The notes under the pieces were generated by a model. That model did not search any database and was not told the origin of the DNA. It saw only the letters and a program-made list of their open reading frames with translations. A stretch of 64,000 nucleotides of DNA, taken from Parapedobacter soli (GTDB taxonomy: Bacteria > Bacteroidota > Bacteroidia > Sphingobacteriales > Sphingobacteriaceae). The DNA lies in contig NZ_JAMXAY010000008.1 in NCBI RefSeq assembly GCF_025460835.1, positions 1-64,000 on the forward strand, given 5' to 3'. Position numbers and translations under genes: made by a program. Positions 35,025-45,800 of this stretch are shown in pieces. How positions within the stretch are numbered: position 1 is the first letter of the stretch; every line of letters starts with the position of its first letter.

Positions 35025-37288
35025 TTCTTTGAAAAAGAATACGGAGCGTCTTCCACGTCCGTTCCCCGCAATTTATTGGGCTGGCTGTCCATCGTGAAGA
35101 TCAGGTCAGCGCCACCAGTCAGTATTCCATGCGTGACGTAGTTTTTTTCATACGGCTTACCATCTACCGTCAGCGATTCAATATAGCGGTTTTGCCGCCC
35201 GTTGTTTGGTGCTGAGATCGTAATTGCATTTCCGTTTTCCAATTGCAATGACACCTTTCGGAAAAGCGGCGAACCGATTACATATTCATCCGACCCGGGG
35301 CATACCGGGTAAAAGCCCATCGCAGAAAACACATACCATGCAGACGTCTGGCCGTTGTCTTCGTCGCCACAATACCCATCGGCGGCCGGCGAATAGAGCT
35401 TATCCATAATCTCCCGCACCCGGTACTGTGCTTTCCAAGGCTGCTTGGAGTAATTGTACAAATAAGTCATGTGCTGGATGGGCTGGTTGCCGTGGGCATA
35501 CTGCCCCATGTTCATCACCTGCATTTCCCGCATTTCGTGGATCATCCGCCGGCTTTGCATGCCTTCGTTGCTCGGAATGGTAAACACCGAATCCATCATG
35601 GCATTGAACATGTCATCTCCTCCCATCAGGTCAATCAGCCCCTGCGGGTCGTGGAATACACAAAAGCTCCAGTGCCAGCTGTTCCCCTCGCAAAACGGCC
35701 AACTCCAATCTGCCGGGTTGAAATCGGGATCGAATACACCGCGGTCATCGCGCCCCGCCATCAGCCGGCGGTTGGGAAGGTAGACGTTCTTGTAGTTCAT
35801 TGCGCGCTGGGCGTAGATACCGATTTCGCTTTCCGGCTTCCCCAATGCTTTACCCAGCGTATAGATGGTCCAGTCGTTGTAGGCGTATTCGAGCGTACGC
35901 GCCGTGCTGTGCCTGATGTCTACATTGTCGGGCACATACCCGATGTCGTTATAGTATTGGTAACCCACGCGGCCGGACGCCGTGCCTTCCAGATGATTGT
36001 TGGCGCCATGTTTCAACGCTTCCCATAGCAGCTCTATATCATAGCCACGGAGGCCCTTGACGTACGCATCGGCAACAACGGAAGCCGAATTATTGCCAAT
36101 CATGATGTTCCGGTGCCCCGGGCTGGCCCACTCTGGAAGATACCCACTTTGCTTGTACGCATTGATAAGCCCTTCCTGCATCTTGATGCTCATGGAAGGG
36201 TAAGCTAGGTTCAACAGCGGAAACAGGCTTCGGAACGTGTCCCAAAACCCCGTGTCGGTGAACATATAGCCGGGATGAACACCGCCGTCGTAGGGACTGT
36301 AATGGACAATTTGGCCATCGCCGTCGATTTCATAGAAAGCGCGTGGGAAAAGCACCGAGCGGTAAAGGCAGGAATAGAAAGTACGCAGGTTATCGATGTT
36401 ATCGTCTTCCACCTCGATACGGCCAAGCACGTCATTCCAAGCAGTTCTCCCCTTTTCGGCTACGCAATCAAAAGAATCGTTTCCAAGTTCGTTGAGGTTG
36501 CGCTCGGCCTGCTCAAAGCTGATAAAAGAGGAGGCAACCCGGGCGTGGATCTCTTCGCCACGCTTGGTTCTAAAGCCCACGATGGCACCGGCGTGGTTTT
36601 CGTCGGCTTCCAGTTCGTCCTCACGGATGATGCTATCGGCCACCGTTGCCTGATAGGTAAACGGTTTATCGAAGTGGATTACGAAATAATTCTTGAAATT
36701 CTCGGGCACACCGCCGCTGTTGCGCGTGGTAAATCCGATGATTTTGTTCTCCGAAGGGATGACCTTTACATACGATCCTCTGTCGAACGCATCGATAACC
36801 ACGTATGCACTGTCCGTCTCGGGAAACGTAAACCGGAACATAGCGGCCCGTTCAGTTGGTGTAATCTCCGTCGTCACATCATGGTCGGCTAAGTACACTT
36901 TGTAATAATAAGGCTTTGCTATTTCGGCCTTGTGCGAAAACCAGCTTGCCCGCTCATCTTGGTCGAATGTAAGGCTACCAGTGATCGGCATGATAGCGAA
37001 TTGCCCGTAATCGTTCATCCACGGGCTAGGTTGGTGCGTTTGCTTGAATCCGCGGATTTTATCTGCGGTATACGTATACAACCAGCCGTTGCCCATTTTG
37101 CCGGTCTGGGGCGCCCAGAAGTTCATGCCCCAAGGCCGCGCGATGACGGGATACGTGTTGCCTGTGGAAAGCTCGTATTTAGACATGGTTCCCATGAGTG
37201 GGTTGACATAATCTACAGGCTCTTGGGCACACACCGCTAGCGGAGCAAACAACCAAAATAAGCCAGCCAATTTTCTTAAGAATGCCAT
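35021..37288 (-). CDS. GH92-family alpha-mannosidase, secreted
   Basis: A 755-residue exported enzyme (signal peptide 1-21, ending LAVCAQEP) of family GH92, calcium-dependent exo-alpha-mannosidases that release mannose with inversion. The N-terminal beta-sandwich starts with YVNPLMGTMSKYELSTGNTYP and includes GFKQTHQPSPWMNDYG. The catalytic (alpha/alpha)6 part holds FCEGNSWHWSFCVFHD, with the general acid glutamate, and YCGDEDNGQTSAWYVFSAMGF, with the base aspartates. All of these are intact. It is the last gene of the mannan-type locus D and so follows the mannose transporter and isomerase genes. Linkage preference (1,2, 1,3 or 1,6) cannot be read from sequence. Confidence 0.93.
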   Translation of the reverse strand: MAFLRKLAGLFWLFAPLAVCAQEPVDYVNPLMGTMSKYELSTGNTYPVIARPWGMNFWAPQTGKMGNGWLYTYTADKIRGFKQTHQPSPWMNDYGQFAIMPITGSLTFDQDERASWFSHKAEIAKPYYYKVYLADHDVTTEITPTERAAMFRFTFPETDSAYVVIDAFDRGSYVKVIPSENKIIGFTTRNSGGVPENFKNYFVIHFDKPFTYQATVADSIIREDELEADENHAGAIVGFRTKRGEEIHARVASSFISFEQAERNLNELGNDSFDCVAEKGRTAWNDVLGRIEVEDDNIDNLRTFYSCLYRSVLFPRAFYEIDGDGQIVHYSPYDGGVHPGYMFTDTGFWDTFRSLFPLLNLAYPSMSIKMQEGLINAYKQSGYLPEWASPGHRNIMIGNNSASVVADAYVKGLRGYDIELLWEALKHGANNHLEGTASGRVGYQYYNDIGYVPDNVDIRHSTARTLEYAYNDWTIYTLGKALGKPESEIGIYAQRAMNYKNVYLPNRRLMAGRDDRGVFDPDFNPADWSWPFCEGNSWHWSFCVFHDPQGLIDLMGGDDMFNAMMDSVFTIPSNEGMQSRRMIHEMREMQVMNMGQYAHGNQPIQHMTYLYNYSKQPWKAQYRVREIMDKLYSPAADGYCGDEDNGQTSAWYVFSAMGFYPVCPGSDEYVIGSPLFRKVSLQLENGNAITISAPNNGRQNRYIESLTVDGKPYEKNYVTHGILTGGADLIFTMDSQPNKLRGTDVEDAPYSFSKN

Positions 37289-37319
37289 AAGAGTAAGCGT
37301 TTTTTTTTGTGTAAAATGG

Positions 37320-38234
37320 TTAAAAGTTTATGGTTACTACCACCGGATTATGGTCGGAAGGAAGCCGCGCCTGATGCTTTAGGAGTGAGACCTCGTCGGG
37401 AAAGTTCGCCGACTTGATGGAATCTGCGGGTACATTGGCCGTTGAAAAATAAAAATCGGTGAGCAACCCGTAACGCTGTACCTCAATCGTTGGACTTAAG
37501 AAAATATGATCGATCCGGCTGTTCGTTTTTAGGTTGATATCGAAGTTGTTGAATGTACCCGTCGGTGCGTACCGCAATGCAGCGGCTTCATACGCATCGA
37601 CCAATATGCCCGAATCGTGGATAACAGCGTAGTTGGCATGTGTTTGATCTACATTGAAATCGCCGGTGAGGATGACCGGCCCGGCTGGAGCTATCTCCCG
37701 TATTTTCTCAAGTACCAAGGCGGCACTCTTCTCGCGGGCCATTACCCCCCGGTGATCCATATGTAGGTTGAAAAACCAGAAAGCCGTACCCGTCTCCTTC
37801 TCTTTGAAATGCCCCCAGGTGCATATCCGCGGAAGTGCGGCATCCCATCCCTTGTTGGGGTAGGTGGTCTCTTCGGACAACCAAAAATGCCCCGAGTCCA
37901 GCAGGTCAAACTTGTCCTTCTTCCAAAAAATCGGTGCGTATTCGCCTTCGGTTTTGCCGTCGTCACGGCCGACACCCACGTAGGTATAGTCGGACAAACA
38001 ACCCAGCAGGTCTCCCAGCTGGCCGTGCAGTACTTCCTGTGCACCCCAGATATCGAAATCGTGGTACTGCACCAAGTTACAGATAACGGGTAAGCGTTGT
38101 TCCCATCCGTTGCCGTGCTTCGTGTCGTTACTGTTTTGGTAGCGTACATTGTAGGTGGCTATCTTCAACTGCTGGCTATAGCCGATTAATGCAAAGCAAA
38201 CCGCTGGTATAAGTAATAGGAACCGTCTTATCAT
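37320..38234 (-). CDS. Secreted endonuclease/exonuclease/phosphatase-family protein
   Basis: A 304-residue exported protein (signal peptide 1-20, ending ALIGYSQQ) with a complete EEP fold. Motifs appear in order: IATYNVRYQN, DIWGAQEVLH with the metal-binding glutamate, FFNLHMDHRG, ILTGDFNVD, and the final LPSDHNPVVV. The family includes nucleases, inositol-phosphate phosphatases and sphingomyelinases. In a mannan locus, removing phosphate from phosphorylated mannan side chains is an attractive but unproven role. I chose the ATG at 38234 because it opens the signal peptide; a longer frame reaches 38399 but would overlap the transporter gene. It lies 28 bases after the transporter stop. Confidence 0.88.
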   Translation of the reverse strand: MIRRFLLLIPAVCFALIGYSQQLKIATYNVRYQNSNDTKHGNGWEQRLPVICNLVQYHDFDIWGAQEVLHGQLGDLLGCLSDYTYVGVGRDDGKTEGEYAPIFWKKDKFDLLDSGHFWLSEETTYPNKGWDAALPRICTWGHFKEKETGTAFWFFNLHMDHRGVMAREKSAALVLEKIREIAPAGPVILTGDFNVDQTHANYAVIHDSGILVDAYEAAALRYAPTGTFNNFDINLKTNSRIDHIFLSPTIEVQRYGLLTDFYFSTANVPADSIKSANFPDEVSLLKHQARLPSDHNPVVVTINF

Positions 38235-38262
38235 AGCGTCAAAGTTAGCTAAATCGATTAAA

Positions 38263-39654
38263 TTAACCGCTATTTTTCGTAAACCACTCATCCTGTATCT
38301 CTTCCAGCGACTTGCCCTTGGTCTCGGGCAATAGTTTATAAACCACCGCAAACGCGAGTACGCACCAACATGCGAAAAACCAGAACGTAAAACCTGCACC
38401 GATGCTTTTCAGCAACACGGGTGTCAGTTGCCCGATGATGGTATCAGCCACCCACATCACCATGATGCTGAGTGCTACGGCTCTTCCGCGGATATGGACG
38501 GGGAAGATCTCGGCCGCGACCACAAATTTGAGGGGGCCGATCGAAAATGCGAAGCTGGCCAGAAAGATCACAACGGAAAGCAGCAACAACAAGCCTTGGG
38601 TATTTTCGGTGTACATGCACGCGCCGACTGCTATTAGGCTCAACGCCGCCGCCGCCGTACCAATCAAGTAAAGTGGTCGCCTGCCCAGTTGGTCTACCTT
38701 CCATACTGCGATTAATGTAAATGCAAGATTGGCGGCACCGAAAATAATCTGGCTTTGCAACGAGTTCGACAAGCTCACACCCGCGTCGCTCAATATGCTC
38801 GGGCCATAATAGATAATCGCGTTGATGCCGCAGAACTGCGAGAAGAATGGAAGGAGCAGCCCCAAAAGGAGCGGCCTGCGAAGGCTTGGTGAAAACAAAT
38901 CGCGGTAGGAAGGCCGCCGCGGCTCCTGCTGGCGCCTGCTTTCCAACTCAGCTTTGGCCTCGGTCTCTCCCGCGAAGCGGGAGAGCAGTGCTGCCCCAGC
39001 AGCCGTTTGCCCTTTCTGCAACAGCCAACGCGGGCTTTCCGGGATACCCAACAAACCCAACAGGAACACCAGTGCCGGCAACGCACCTACGAGAAACATG
39101 CCACGCCACACTTCTCCGTAGAACCAGGTACCGATCCAACAGGTTATCCCGTTGGCCGCGGCCTGTACCAAGAATGCATTGCTCACGTAAGCCACGAGAA
39201 TCCCCAATGTCACAGCCAATTGGTAGTAGGTAACCAGTCGGCCCCGGATGCTGGCGGGAGCGATTTCTGATATATAGAGGGGTACCATGCTGGATGCGAT
39301 GCCAACGCCCAGGCCACCTAGTATGCGTGCTGCGATAATCGTGTCGAACGTGGGCAGCAACCCGCACCCCATGGCAGATACCAGGAACAAAACAGCGGCC
39401 AGCAGCAATATCCTGCGGCGGCCATACCGGTCGCCGAGTTCGCCAGATGCCGCCACCCCCGCTATGCACCCCACCAGTGCCGAAGAAACGAACCAGCCCT
39501 GCTGGAAGGCCGAAAGCGAAAACTGCTTCGTAACCAGCGGCAGTATCCCAGACACCACTGCCATGTCAAATCCAAAGAGAAAGCCCCCCAGTGCCGCAAT
39601 GGCACAGGCCCACCAGAGGATTCTGGGCAATCTATGGCGTTGTTGCATCGACAT
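38263..39654 (-). CDS. MFS sugar porter (inner-membrane hexose transporter)
   Basis: A 463-residue, 12-helix transporter of the sugar porter family. The family signatures are all present: GELGDRYGRRRILL after helix 2, PESPRWLL at the end of helix 6, VDQLGRRPLYLIG in the second half and PETKGKSLEEIQDEW at the C-terminus. GFDMAVVSGILPL and FCGINAIIYYGPSIL are conserved in helices 1 and 7. It would bring a monosaccharide, here most likely mannose, into the cytoplasm by proton symport. Its start overlaps the end of the isomerase gene by 23 bases, a sign of translational coupling. Confidence 0.93.
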   Translation of the reverse strand: MSMQQRHRLPRILWWACAIAALGGFLFGFDMAVVSGILPLVTKQFSLSAFQQGWFVSSALVGCIAGVAASGELGDRYGRRRILLLAAVLFLVSAMGCGLLPTFDTIIAARILGGLGVGIASSMVPLYISEIAPASIRGRLVTYYQLAVTLGILVAYVSNAFLVQAAANGITCWIGTWFYGEVWRGMFLVGALPALVFLLGLLGIPESPRWLLQKGQTAAGAALLSRFAGETEAKAELESRRQQEPRRPSYRDLFSPSLRRPLLLGLLLPFFSQFCGINAIIYYGPSILSDAGVSLSNSLQSQIIFGAANLAFTLIAVWKVDQLGRRPLYLIGTAAAALSLIAVGACMYTENTQGLLLLLSVVIFLASFAFSIGPLKFVVAAEIFPVHIRGRAVALSIMVMWVADTIIGQLTPVLLKSIGAGFTFWFFACWCVLAFAVVYKLLPETKGKSLEEIQDEWFTKNSG

Positions 39655-41460
39655 CTTTTACGAACGCTTTCACTACCTTGGCGGTCGCCCCACTGGTATT
39701 GATCAGCGTATATTGAGTTACTACGGCTGGAATAACGAATGTTTCCGCGTACTGGAATACCGTTTCTTTGTTGCCGACCCTAACCCGTATTTCGGTACCT
39801 TCCACCAGCATCATCACATGGCAGGCGTTGTAGGTCTGTACTGTCACCGTATCTGCTAGCTCGATTCGATGCACGTCATAAAAATGTGCCGCGTGTGTAG
39901 GTAGATGGATGGTCTTCCAGTCGGCACCCTGTTCTAGAACATAAGGTTTGGAAATGAGTTCCTGTTGCACCATCTTCCCTTTCCGGTCGAACCGCAGGTT
40001 ATTGAAAGCATGCTCGATATTGATCGGCCGCGGGTCCCCGTTCAGGTCCTTGCTCAGCCAGTCATACATTTTGAACGTGAAAATATAGGGTGTGGCACTG
40101 ATCTCAAGCACCAAATTATTCTGTCCGGAACTGTGTACGGTGCCGTTTGGGATGAGATACAGTCCGTGCTTCTCGGCTGGGAATGACTGTACATAATCCT
40201 CAATCGACACCTCGGTATCATTTTCCAAGCTGTTTTCCAACTCCTGCCTGAACGCCGTCGGGTCTATGTTGTCTTGAAAGCCCAAATATACCTTTGCATC
40301 GGGCGCACAGTCTAGCATATAATACGTCTCATCCTGTGTGAGGGTTTCGCCAAAATGTTCTTGGATGTAAGACTGTGAAGGGTGACATTGGATGGATAGG
40401 TTGCCGCCCTGGAATGTATCCAGGAAATCAAACCGGATGGGAAACTCATCGCCAAATCGAGCATGGTGTTTACCCAACACCTGCGCTCCGGCAAGCATCA
40501 TCAAGCAATCGAACGACACTTCCAATCGGACGCCACCATGCTCGAAAACCAAGCCATTTTCAGGTGCAATGAGCTCGAAAGACCAAGCATAATTGGGTTC
40601 CTCTTGATTAATTTGCGGGATATGTTCCGTGAGCCACTGCCCCCCCCCCACGAGCCGGGGGTAAACCATGGACGCGGCCGGAACACCGACTGACTAAGTG
40701 CGTTTAAGCCGTTACGGATGTCCCGTGCATAAGCCCAGGTCAACCAGTCAATCCCTTGGCCATCGGCCAATACGTCTGCATGGGGGAGCACGGATGCCTT
40801 GTGCTGGTTGCAAACCACCCAGTCTACAAAATAAAACCGCTTGTACATCGCTGCCGGCTTTTCGGGAGATGATTTGCCCAGGTTCGTAATTGCCCCGGCA
40901 TTCATACGGTGCTGCAATTCATTTTTGGGTAAATCGATGTAAATCATGGCAGCTTCCCATCCACTCAGGGCAGCACCTGTACCGATGAGGATGTTGACGG
41001 AGAAAGCCGGGTTCGGTTTACGGTTGACCAAGGCATCCATTTGATAGAAATCCGATAATTGAAGTGACGTTTTCGTGCCCCATACAGAATCCTCGCTTCC
41101 TAAAAAGGGTTGCACGAGTTGTTCGATAGCGGCTTCCGGCTTCAGGAAATCATCCATGAAACACCAATTCACCCTCGTTCCTTGCTTTTCGAACTCACGG
41201 GATAAATCCGCCACGATACGATTCCAAAAAGTACCCACATAACCGTCGATGACCACCGTTTTTTTCCCAACGATCCATTTTACCAGTGTTTCGTACCCAT
41301 TGTAGATTGTCGCTTCCAACGAATGGGACGGATAGATGTTGTACCCGCGCATATCCGTTGCCTCTGCCATGGCGGGCATGATTTCTTGTTTCGTGTTCCT
41401 CAATGTAGTAGACGCATTCGATGCGATTGTTTCCGTTTCTTCGCTTTCCTTCAGTTCCAT
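39632..41460 (-). pseudogene. manA: Class I mannose-6-phosphate isomerase with kinase-like N-terminus, frameshifted at a G10 tract
   Basis: Two overlapping frames make one protein of about 608 residues. The first (41460 down to about 40650) encodes a uridine-kinase-like domain (VVIDGYVGTFWNRIVADLSR) whose P-loop lacks the GK[ST] signature, then FRPRPWFTPGSWGG. The second frame continues with QWLTEHIPQINQEEPNYAWS and a full type I isomerase cupin: zinc ligands in IQCHPSQSYI, DETYYMLD and IPNGTVHSSG. The frames meet in a run of ten Gs (minus strand; 40640-40649). Eight Gs would read SWGGQWL and eleven SWGGGQWL. The enzyme would convert mannose-6-phosphate to fructose-6-phosphate, matching the GH92 and sugar-porter genes. 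As read, translation ends after the tract and no active isomerase is made, unless slippage restores the frame. Confidence 0.88.
40640..40649. repeat. Poly-C/poly-G homopolymer of ten inside the isomerase gene
   Basis: Ten consecutive C on the plus strand (ten G in the coding strand) lie exactly where the isomerase changes frame. Runs of this length slip easily in replication, as in phase-variable genes, and are also common places for sequencing errors. Confidence 0.9.
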
Positions 41461-41525
41461 TCACAAAAAAAAATTAAATTACGTAATAATAAATATAATA
41501 GCACGGCACCTAACGGGCTGAAAAA

Positions 41526-42827
41526 TCAACGATTGGCGGCAGCAAATTCCTCGAATAAAACGATGGTGTCATAAAGCACCCCCGCTGCCCCACGGAACGT
41601 CCCCGAGCCATTAGGTAGATTATCTACGGTATACCATTCATAAAAACCATGGTTGTCGACGGCGCGGCGCAGCATCGGTTGTACCTGTTCATAGGCTTCA
41701 GTTACCAAACCGTAGTGGATAAGCTGTTGAATCATACGCCCGCCAAACCAATCCCAGTCGCCCCCATTCTGATAACCGTAGGGATACATTCCCTCGTTTT
41801 TAAAACTGCCCGCCGGGTAGGTTGGGTATAACGTGAGGCCGATGGTTGCGGCACCAGATTGCTGAACATTGGCTACCATCCGATCAAGCGCGTGCTTTAC
41901 CTGTGCCTGTGACAGTAAGCCCGCTTCGATCGCCACGGCTGTGCCACCATGGTAGTAAACGTCCATTTCATTGAACCCGGAGGGAAAGGGCGAACCGTCC
42001 AAGTAGACGTGGGGGATGAACTTTTGACGCTCCTTATCCCACAGATGTGCCATACAATGCTTAGCAATTTCGTCATGGATTGTACTCCACTTCGGTTGTA
42101 CTTCGGGGAGTAGCTCTATCAAATTGTCGAGCGCTATCAAGAACATAGCGTTATCATAAATATCAATGGCATAATGCGTGCTATCCGTCAGGTAGACGCC
42201 CCAGGTATGCTCCGGCTGCACGTCACCCCAATCGGCCGTAGTAGCGCCCCATAGCAAGCCGTACTTCCGGTCATACCGATGTGCCATAAGAAAGTCCATG
42301 GCCCGTTCCATGCGCCGGGCAACGGTTTGCCCACCCACGGTATCTCGTAAAAAAGCGTTATCCCCACTGCTCGATACATATTTGTACACCGCTTGTACCA
42401 ACGAGCTTTCCTGATCGGTTTCAACCGTATTTTTATGCCCCGCATAATCGGGCTCCAATTCAGTGTAAATATAGGTGTACCCAACGCTCGCGGTTTGGGC
42501 TTTTTCTTTGGAAACGAAGCCGTCGACGATATTGCCATCTTCGCCCTGGAGGCGGAAAAACACGCGGAGGTTCTCTTTGATGGTTTCTGCCGGATGCAGC
42601 TCTGTCGCCAAAGTGATGAAGGTGTTGTAATCACGGATCCATACTTCGGCGTATCCATCGCCCGCGTTGAATCCCGAACCCACGGTCGCCTGCGCCATGG
42701 ATTTAACCGTTTGCATCGAGGTGTCCTGGCTAATTCGAGCAGCTAGCACCCGGTCGCTACGCGAATCGGGCCCGCATGCGGTCAAACTAACTCCAACCAA
42801 CCCTATTAACACGAGTACATTCTTCAT
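41526..42827 (-). CDS. (alpha/alpha)6-barrel glycosidase-like lipoprotein, family unassigned
   Basis: A 433-residue lipoprotein (lipobox VSLTACGPD, Cys18). The body looks like a six-hairpin glycosidase: GDGYAEVWIRDYNTFITLA near residues 57-75, VETDQESSLVQAVYKY, YGLLWGATTADWGDV, IDIYDNAMFLIALDNLIELL and GYQNGGDWDWFGGRMIQQL. The conserved WIRD and the acidic residues in TADWGDV and GGDWDWFGG are plausible active-site parts. It resembles the clans holding GH63, GH125 and amylo-glucosidases, but I cannot assign a family; clear GH125 signatures were not found. Its place between GH92 and the mannose isomerase suggests it removes a mannosyl or glucosyl cap from the same glycan. Confidence 0.75.
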   Translation of the reverse strand: MKNVLVLIGLVGVSLTACGPDSRSDRVLAARISQDTSMQTVKSMAQATVGSGFNAGDGYAEVWIRDYNTFITLATELHPAETIKENLRVFFRLQGEDGNIVDGFVSKEKAQTASVGYTYIYTELEPDYAGHKNTVETDQESSLVQAVYKYVSSSGDNAFLRDTVGGQTVARRMERAMDFLMAHRYDRKYGLLWGATTADWGDVQPEHTWGVYLTDSTHYAIDIYDNAMFLIALDNLIELLPEVQPKWSTIHDEIAKHCMAHLWDKERQKFIPHVYLDGSPFPSGFNEMDVYYHGGTAVAIEAGLLSQAQVKHALDRMVANVQQSGAATIGLTLYPTYPAGSFKNEGMYPYGYQNGGDWDWFGGRMIQQLIHYGLVTEAYEQVQPMLRRAVDNHGFYEWYTVDNLPNGSGTFRGAAGVLYDTIVLFEEFAAANR

Positions 42828-42860
42828 GATATGTTCCTGTTTACGTAATGCCGTTTTATT

Positions 42861-45800
42861 TTAGTCGCTTACCGGCGGCAGCACTGCTGTGCCCCAATCG
42901 GTCTTTGGCTCCGGACCCATAACCAATTCGAGCTTTCCGCCTTTGAGCAACTCTGAAGCGGGGAACCAGCAATTCTCCAAAGGCTTTCCGTTAAGCCGTG
43001 CTTGCTGGACATAACGGTTTTCGCGAGAGGCATTTGTCGCAGTGATGGTAAAGGTTTTGCCCCTTCCGAAGCGATTGCCGAGATCGATGTCGACACGCTC
43101 GAAAATGGGGCTTCCAATTTCGTAGATGGGATTCTCGCGCGCGCCGCCATCAACCTGGAACAATCCCAGCGCGCTCATCACAAACCAGGCACTCATCTGG
43201 CCCTGGTCTTCATCGCCTAGGTAGGCATTGGAAACACCGTATCCATAGTAGCGATCCATGATGGCCCGGCTCCAATGCTGGGTAAGCCACGGTTTGCCCA
43301 CCCAATTGAATAGATAGGCAAAATGCATGGACTGTTGGTTCCCCTGTACCACGGGATAGTCCCAGTATTGGTCATTCGGGCCGTTGAACCGCCATTTATA
43401 GCTTTCCTCAAACCCCCACTGCAACCGGTTGACGAACGTGTCGCGGCCGATAAGCCTGGCCAGGCCCGGGATGTCCTGTGGCACAAAATAGGTCAGCTGC
43501 CATGCATTGCCCTCCACATAATGCTCATTGGCGCCCGACTTGAATGGATCGAAATCAGGGAACCAATTACCCGCGGCATCTTTCATACGGGCGTACCCCG
43601 TGGCGGGGTCTATAGCGTTGCGCCACCATTGCCCCCGCTCTTTGAATTGGCGGTACTCGGCTTGTTTTCCCAGTGATTTGGCAAATTGCGAAACCGTCCA
43701 ATCGTCATAGCTGTATTCCAACGAATTGGAAAACCGACCTTTATCATAAGGTACGTACTGGTGCTTGAGGTAAGTTACCAGATCGCGGTTGCCCGCCAAC
43801 CCTCCCGCTACGCGCTCTGCCGGGGTAGTCTGCATCTTGTAGACGGCTTCGAATGCTTTCTGGGCATCAAAATCACGTATACCCATTTGGTAAGCCCCTA
43901 TAATCAACGGGATTTCGTGCTCGGCGACCATCACCGGGATATACTCCATGCCGGCGGGTCCCTTGGCCAGCCAACCATTCGCATCGTACATAGCCAGCTG
44001 GGAACGTACCCAACGGTTCGACCATTCCGGTGTTACGAGGTTCCAGAACTGGTTGAGGTTCCAAAAGGTGTTCCAAAACGCATCGCAGCCCAGCGCTACA
44101 TCGTCGGCATTGCCAAACTGCTGGATGCGTTCGTCTGCATCCCGCCATTTTCCATCAACATCGCTGAAGATGTTCCGGCTGGCCAAGCTACGATACATAT
44201 TGGTATAGAACCGCACTTTCTCCCGCCGGTCGTTGCTGGTAACCTTTACGCGTGCCAACAAATCGTTCCACACATCGCGCTGGTGCTTGCGCACAGCATC
44301 GAAGTCTCAGCCGAACGGCTTTGAAATTTCCGTCTCCAAGTTGGTCGCTGCGTTTTCCGTGCTCACGTACGAAATACCGGTACGCACTTGGACGGAGGAC
44401 GACTGCCTCGTATCAAATTCCACATATAGGCCAGCTTTATCCACCGCAGCTGCGTGCATATCGGCGCCGCTTTCAACGTTCCCATCCAACCAGTTCCCCG
44501 CGCGCAGCATGGGTCGGTCAAATTCCATGACGAAATGGACAGTATACTCCTGATCGGCATCTTTTGACCAAACACCGGACGACAGCTGCTTGCTATATCC
44601 CTCGATACGATATGGCGACACTTGTCTGACATCAAGCTCTTCCACCCCATAGCGGTATTCGGCAGGGATGGTGAAGTCGACCATGATACGGCCAGTATCT
44701 GCATCATGATAGGTGTAACGTTGTAGACTGGCACGTGTCGTCGCCGTCAATTCCGCTGTGATGTTGTAATCAGTCAAGTACACTTTGTAGTAGCCCAGCG
44801 GGGCCTGCTCGGAATCTTTGTCTATCCGCGAACGGTAGCCGGAATCGGGATCGGACTGGTCCCCGATTTGAGTGGTTAACACACCGGTTACCGGGAAGGT
44901 ACCCAACCCCGCCATTGTCCATTCGTGGATATGGCTGAAGGTACCGATCGACTCGAATGTCGGGTCATAGCCGGACTGCCAGCCGCTGTTTTGGTTATCG
45001 GGACTGATCTTTACCATACCGAACGGCATCCATGGGCCCGGGGCAATCATCCAACGCGAATGGCCGGTGCCCATCATAGTGTTAACATAGTCGGCCGGTG
45101 TAATTACCGGTTGGGGGGACCGTTCAACTTCGCCTTGGTCAATGATCTCCCCATCCCGTAATATGGTATAAAGGCTGGTTGTGCGGTCGCTTACTCGGGG
45201 CATCGGCACTTCAAAACCATATTCTCCGCGTTCGATACGCTGGCTGAACGCGGCTTGGCCATCTAGCTCAACCGTAAGCATAGGGCTATTTTCCAGATGC
45301 GCCACATCAATGAGCAATGGCTGGTATCGCTCACCATTTTGCATCACTTCATATTCCGCTGCGGCTACCTGTTTTACGAGGACATCGGCAGGGACGGTAA
45401 TGCTGGCTTCCAAGGGACCTACCAGCTGTACATTATCAAACACCAACCAGCCACCCATGAGCGTGGCCAGCGTGATTTCATTATATCCCGGCTTGATGCT
45501 GCCCGCAGGTAAATCGATAGTAACCTGTTGCCTATGTGCAGGCGTAAACGGTCCGATCGGTTCGTCGCTCCCGCTACCTCCTGTTAGCTGGTGGGTCGAT
45601 GACCGATTATTTACCGTCACTTTGAGTAGTGGCGGGGCTTCTTTTTCCGTATCGAGGATACCTACCACCAGCTTACAATCCGCCTGCCGGGGGATATCTT
45701 TCACGATGAAATAGGCATTCAGCACATGTGAACGGATCCCAGCGGTGCGTCCCGTTCCTCCCCATCCATTGGCCGGTCCAGGCAGCACGTAAGGCCAATC

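Noticed and set aside
44307-44309. TGA read as selenocysteine or tryptophan
   Set aside because: TGA serves as a normal stop elsewhere in the window (for example 2831-2833 and 5109-5111), and no selenocysteine system or following hairpin was seen. A point mutation or error is simpler.
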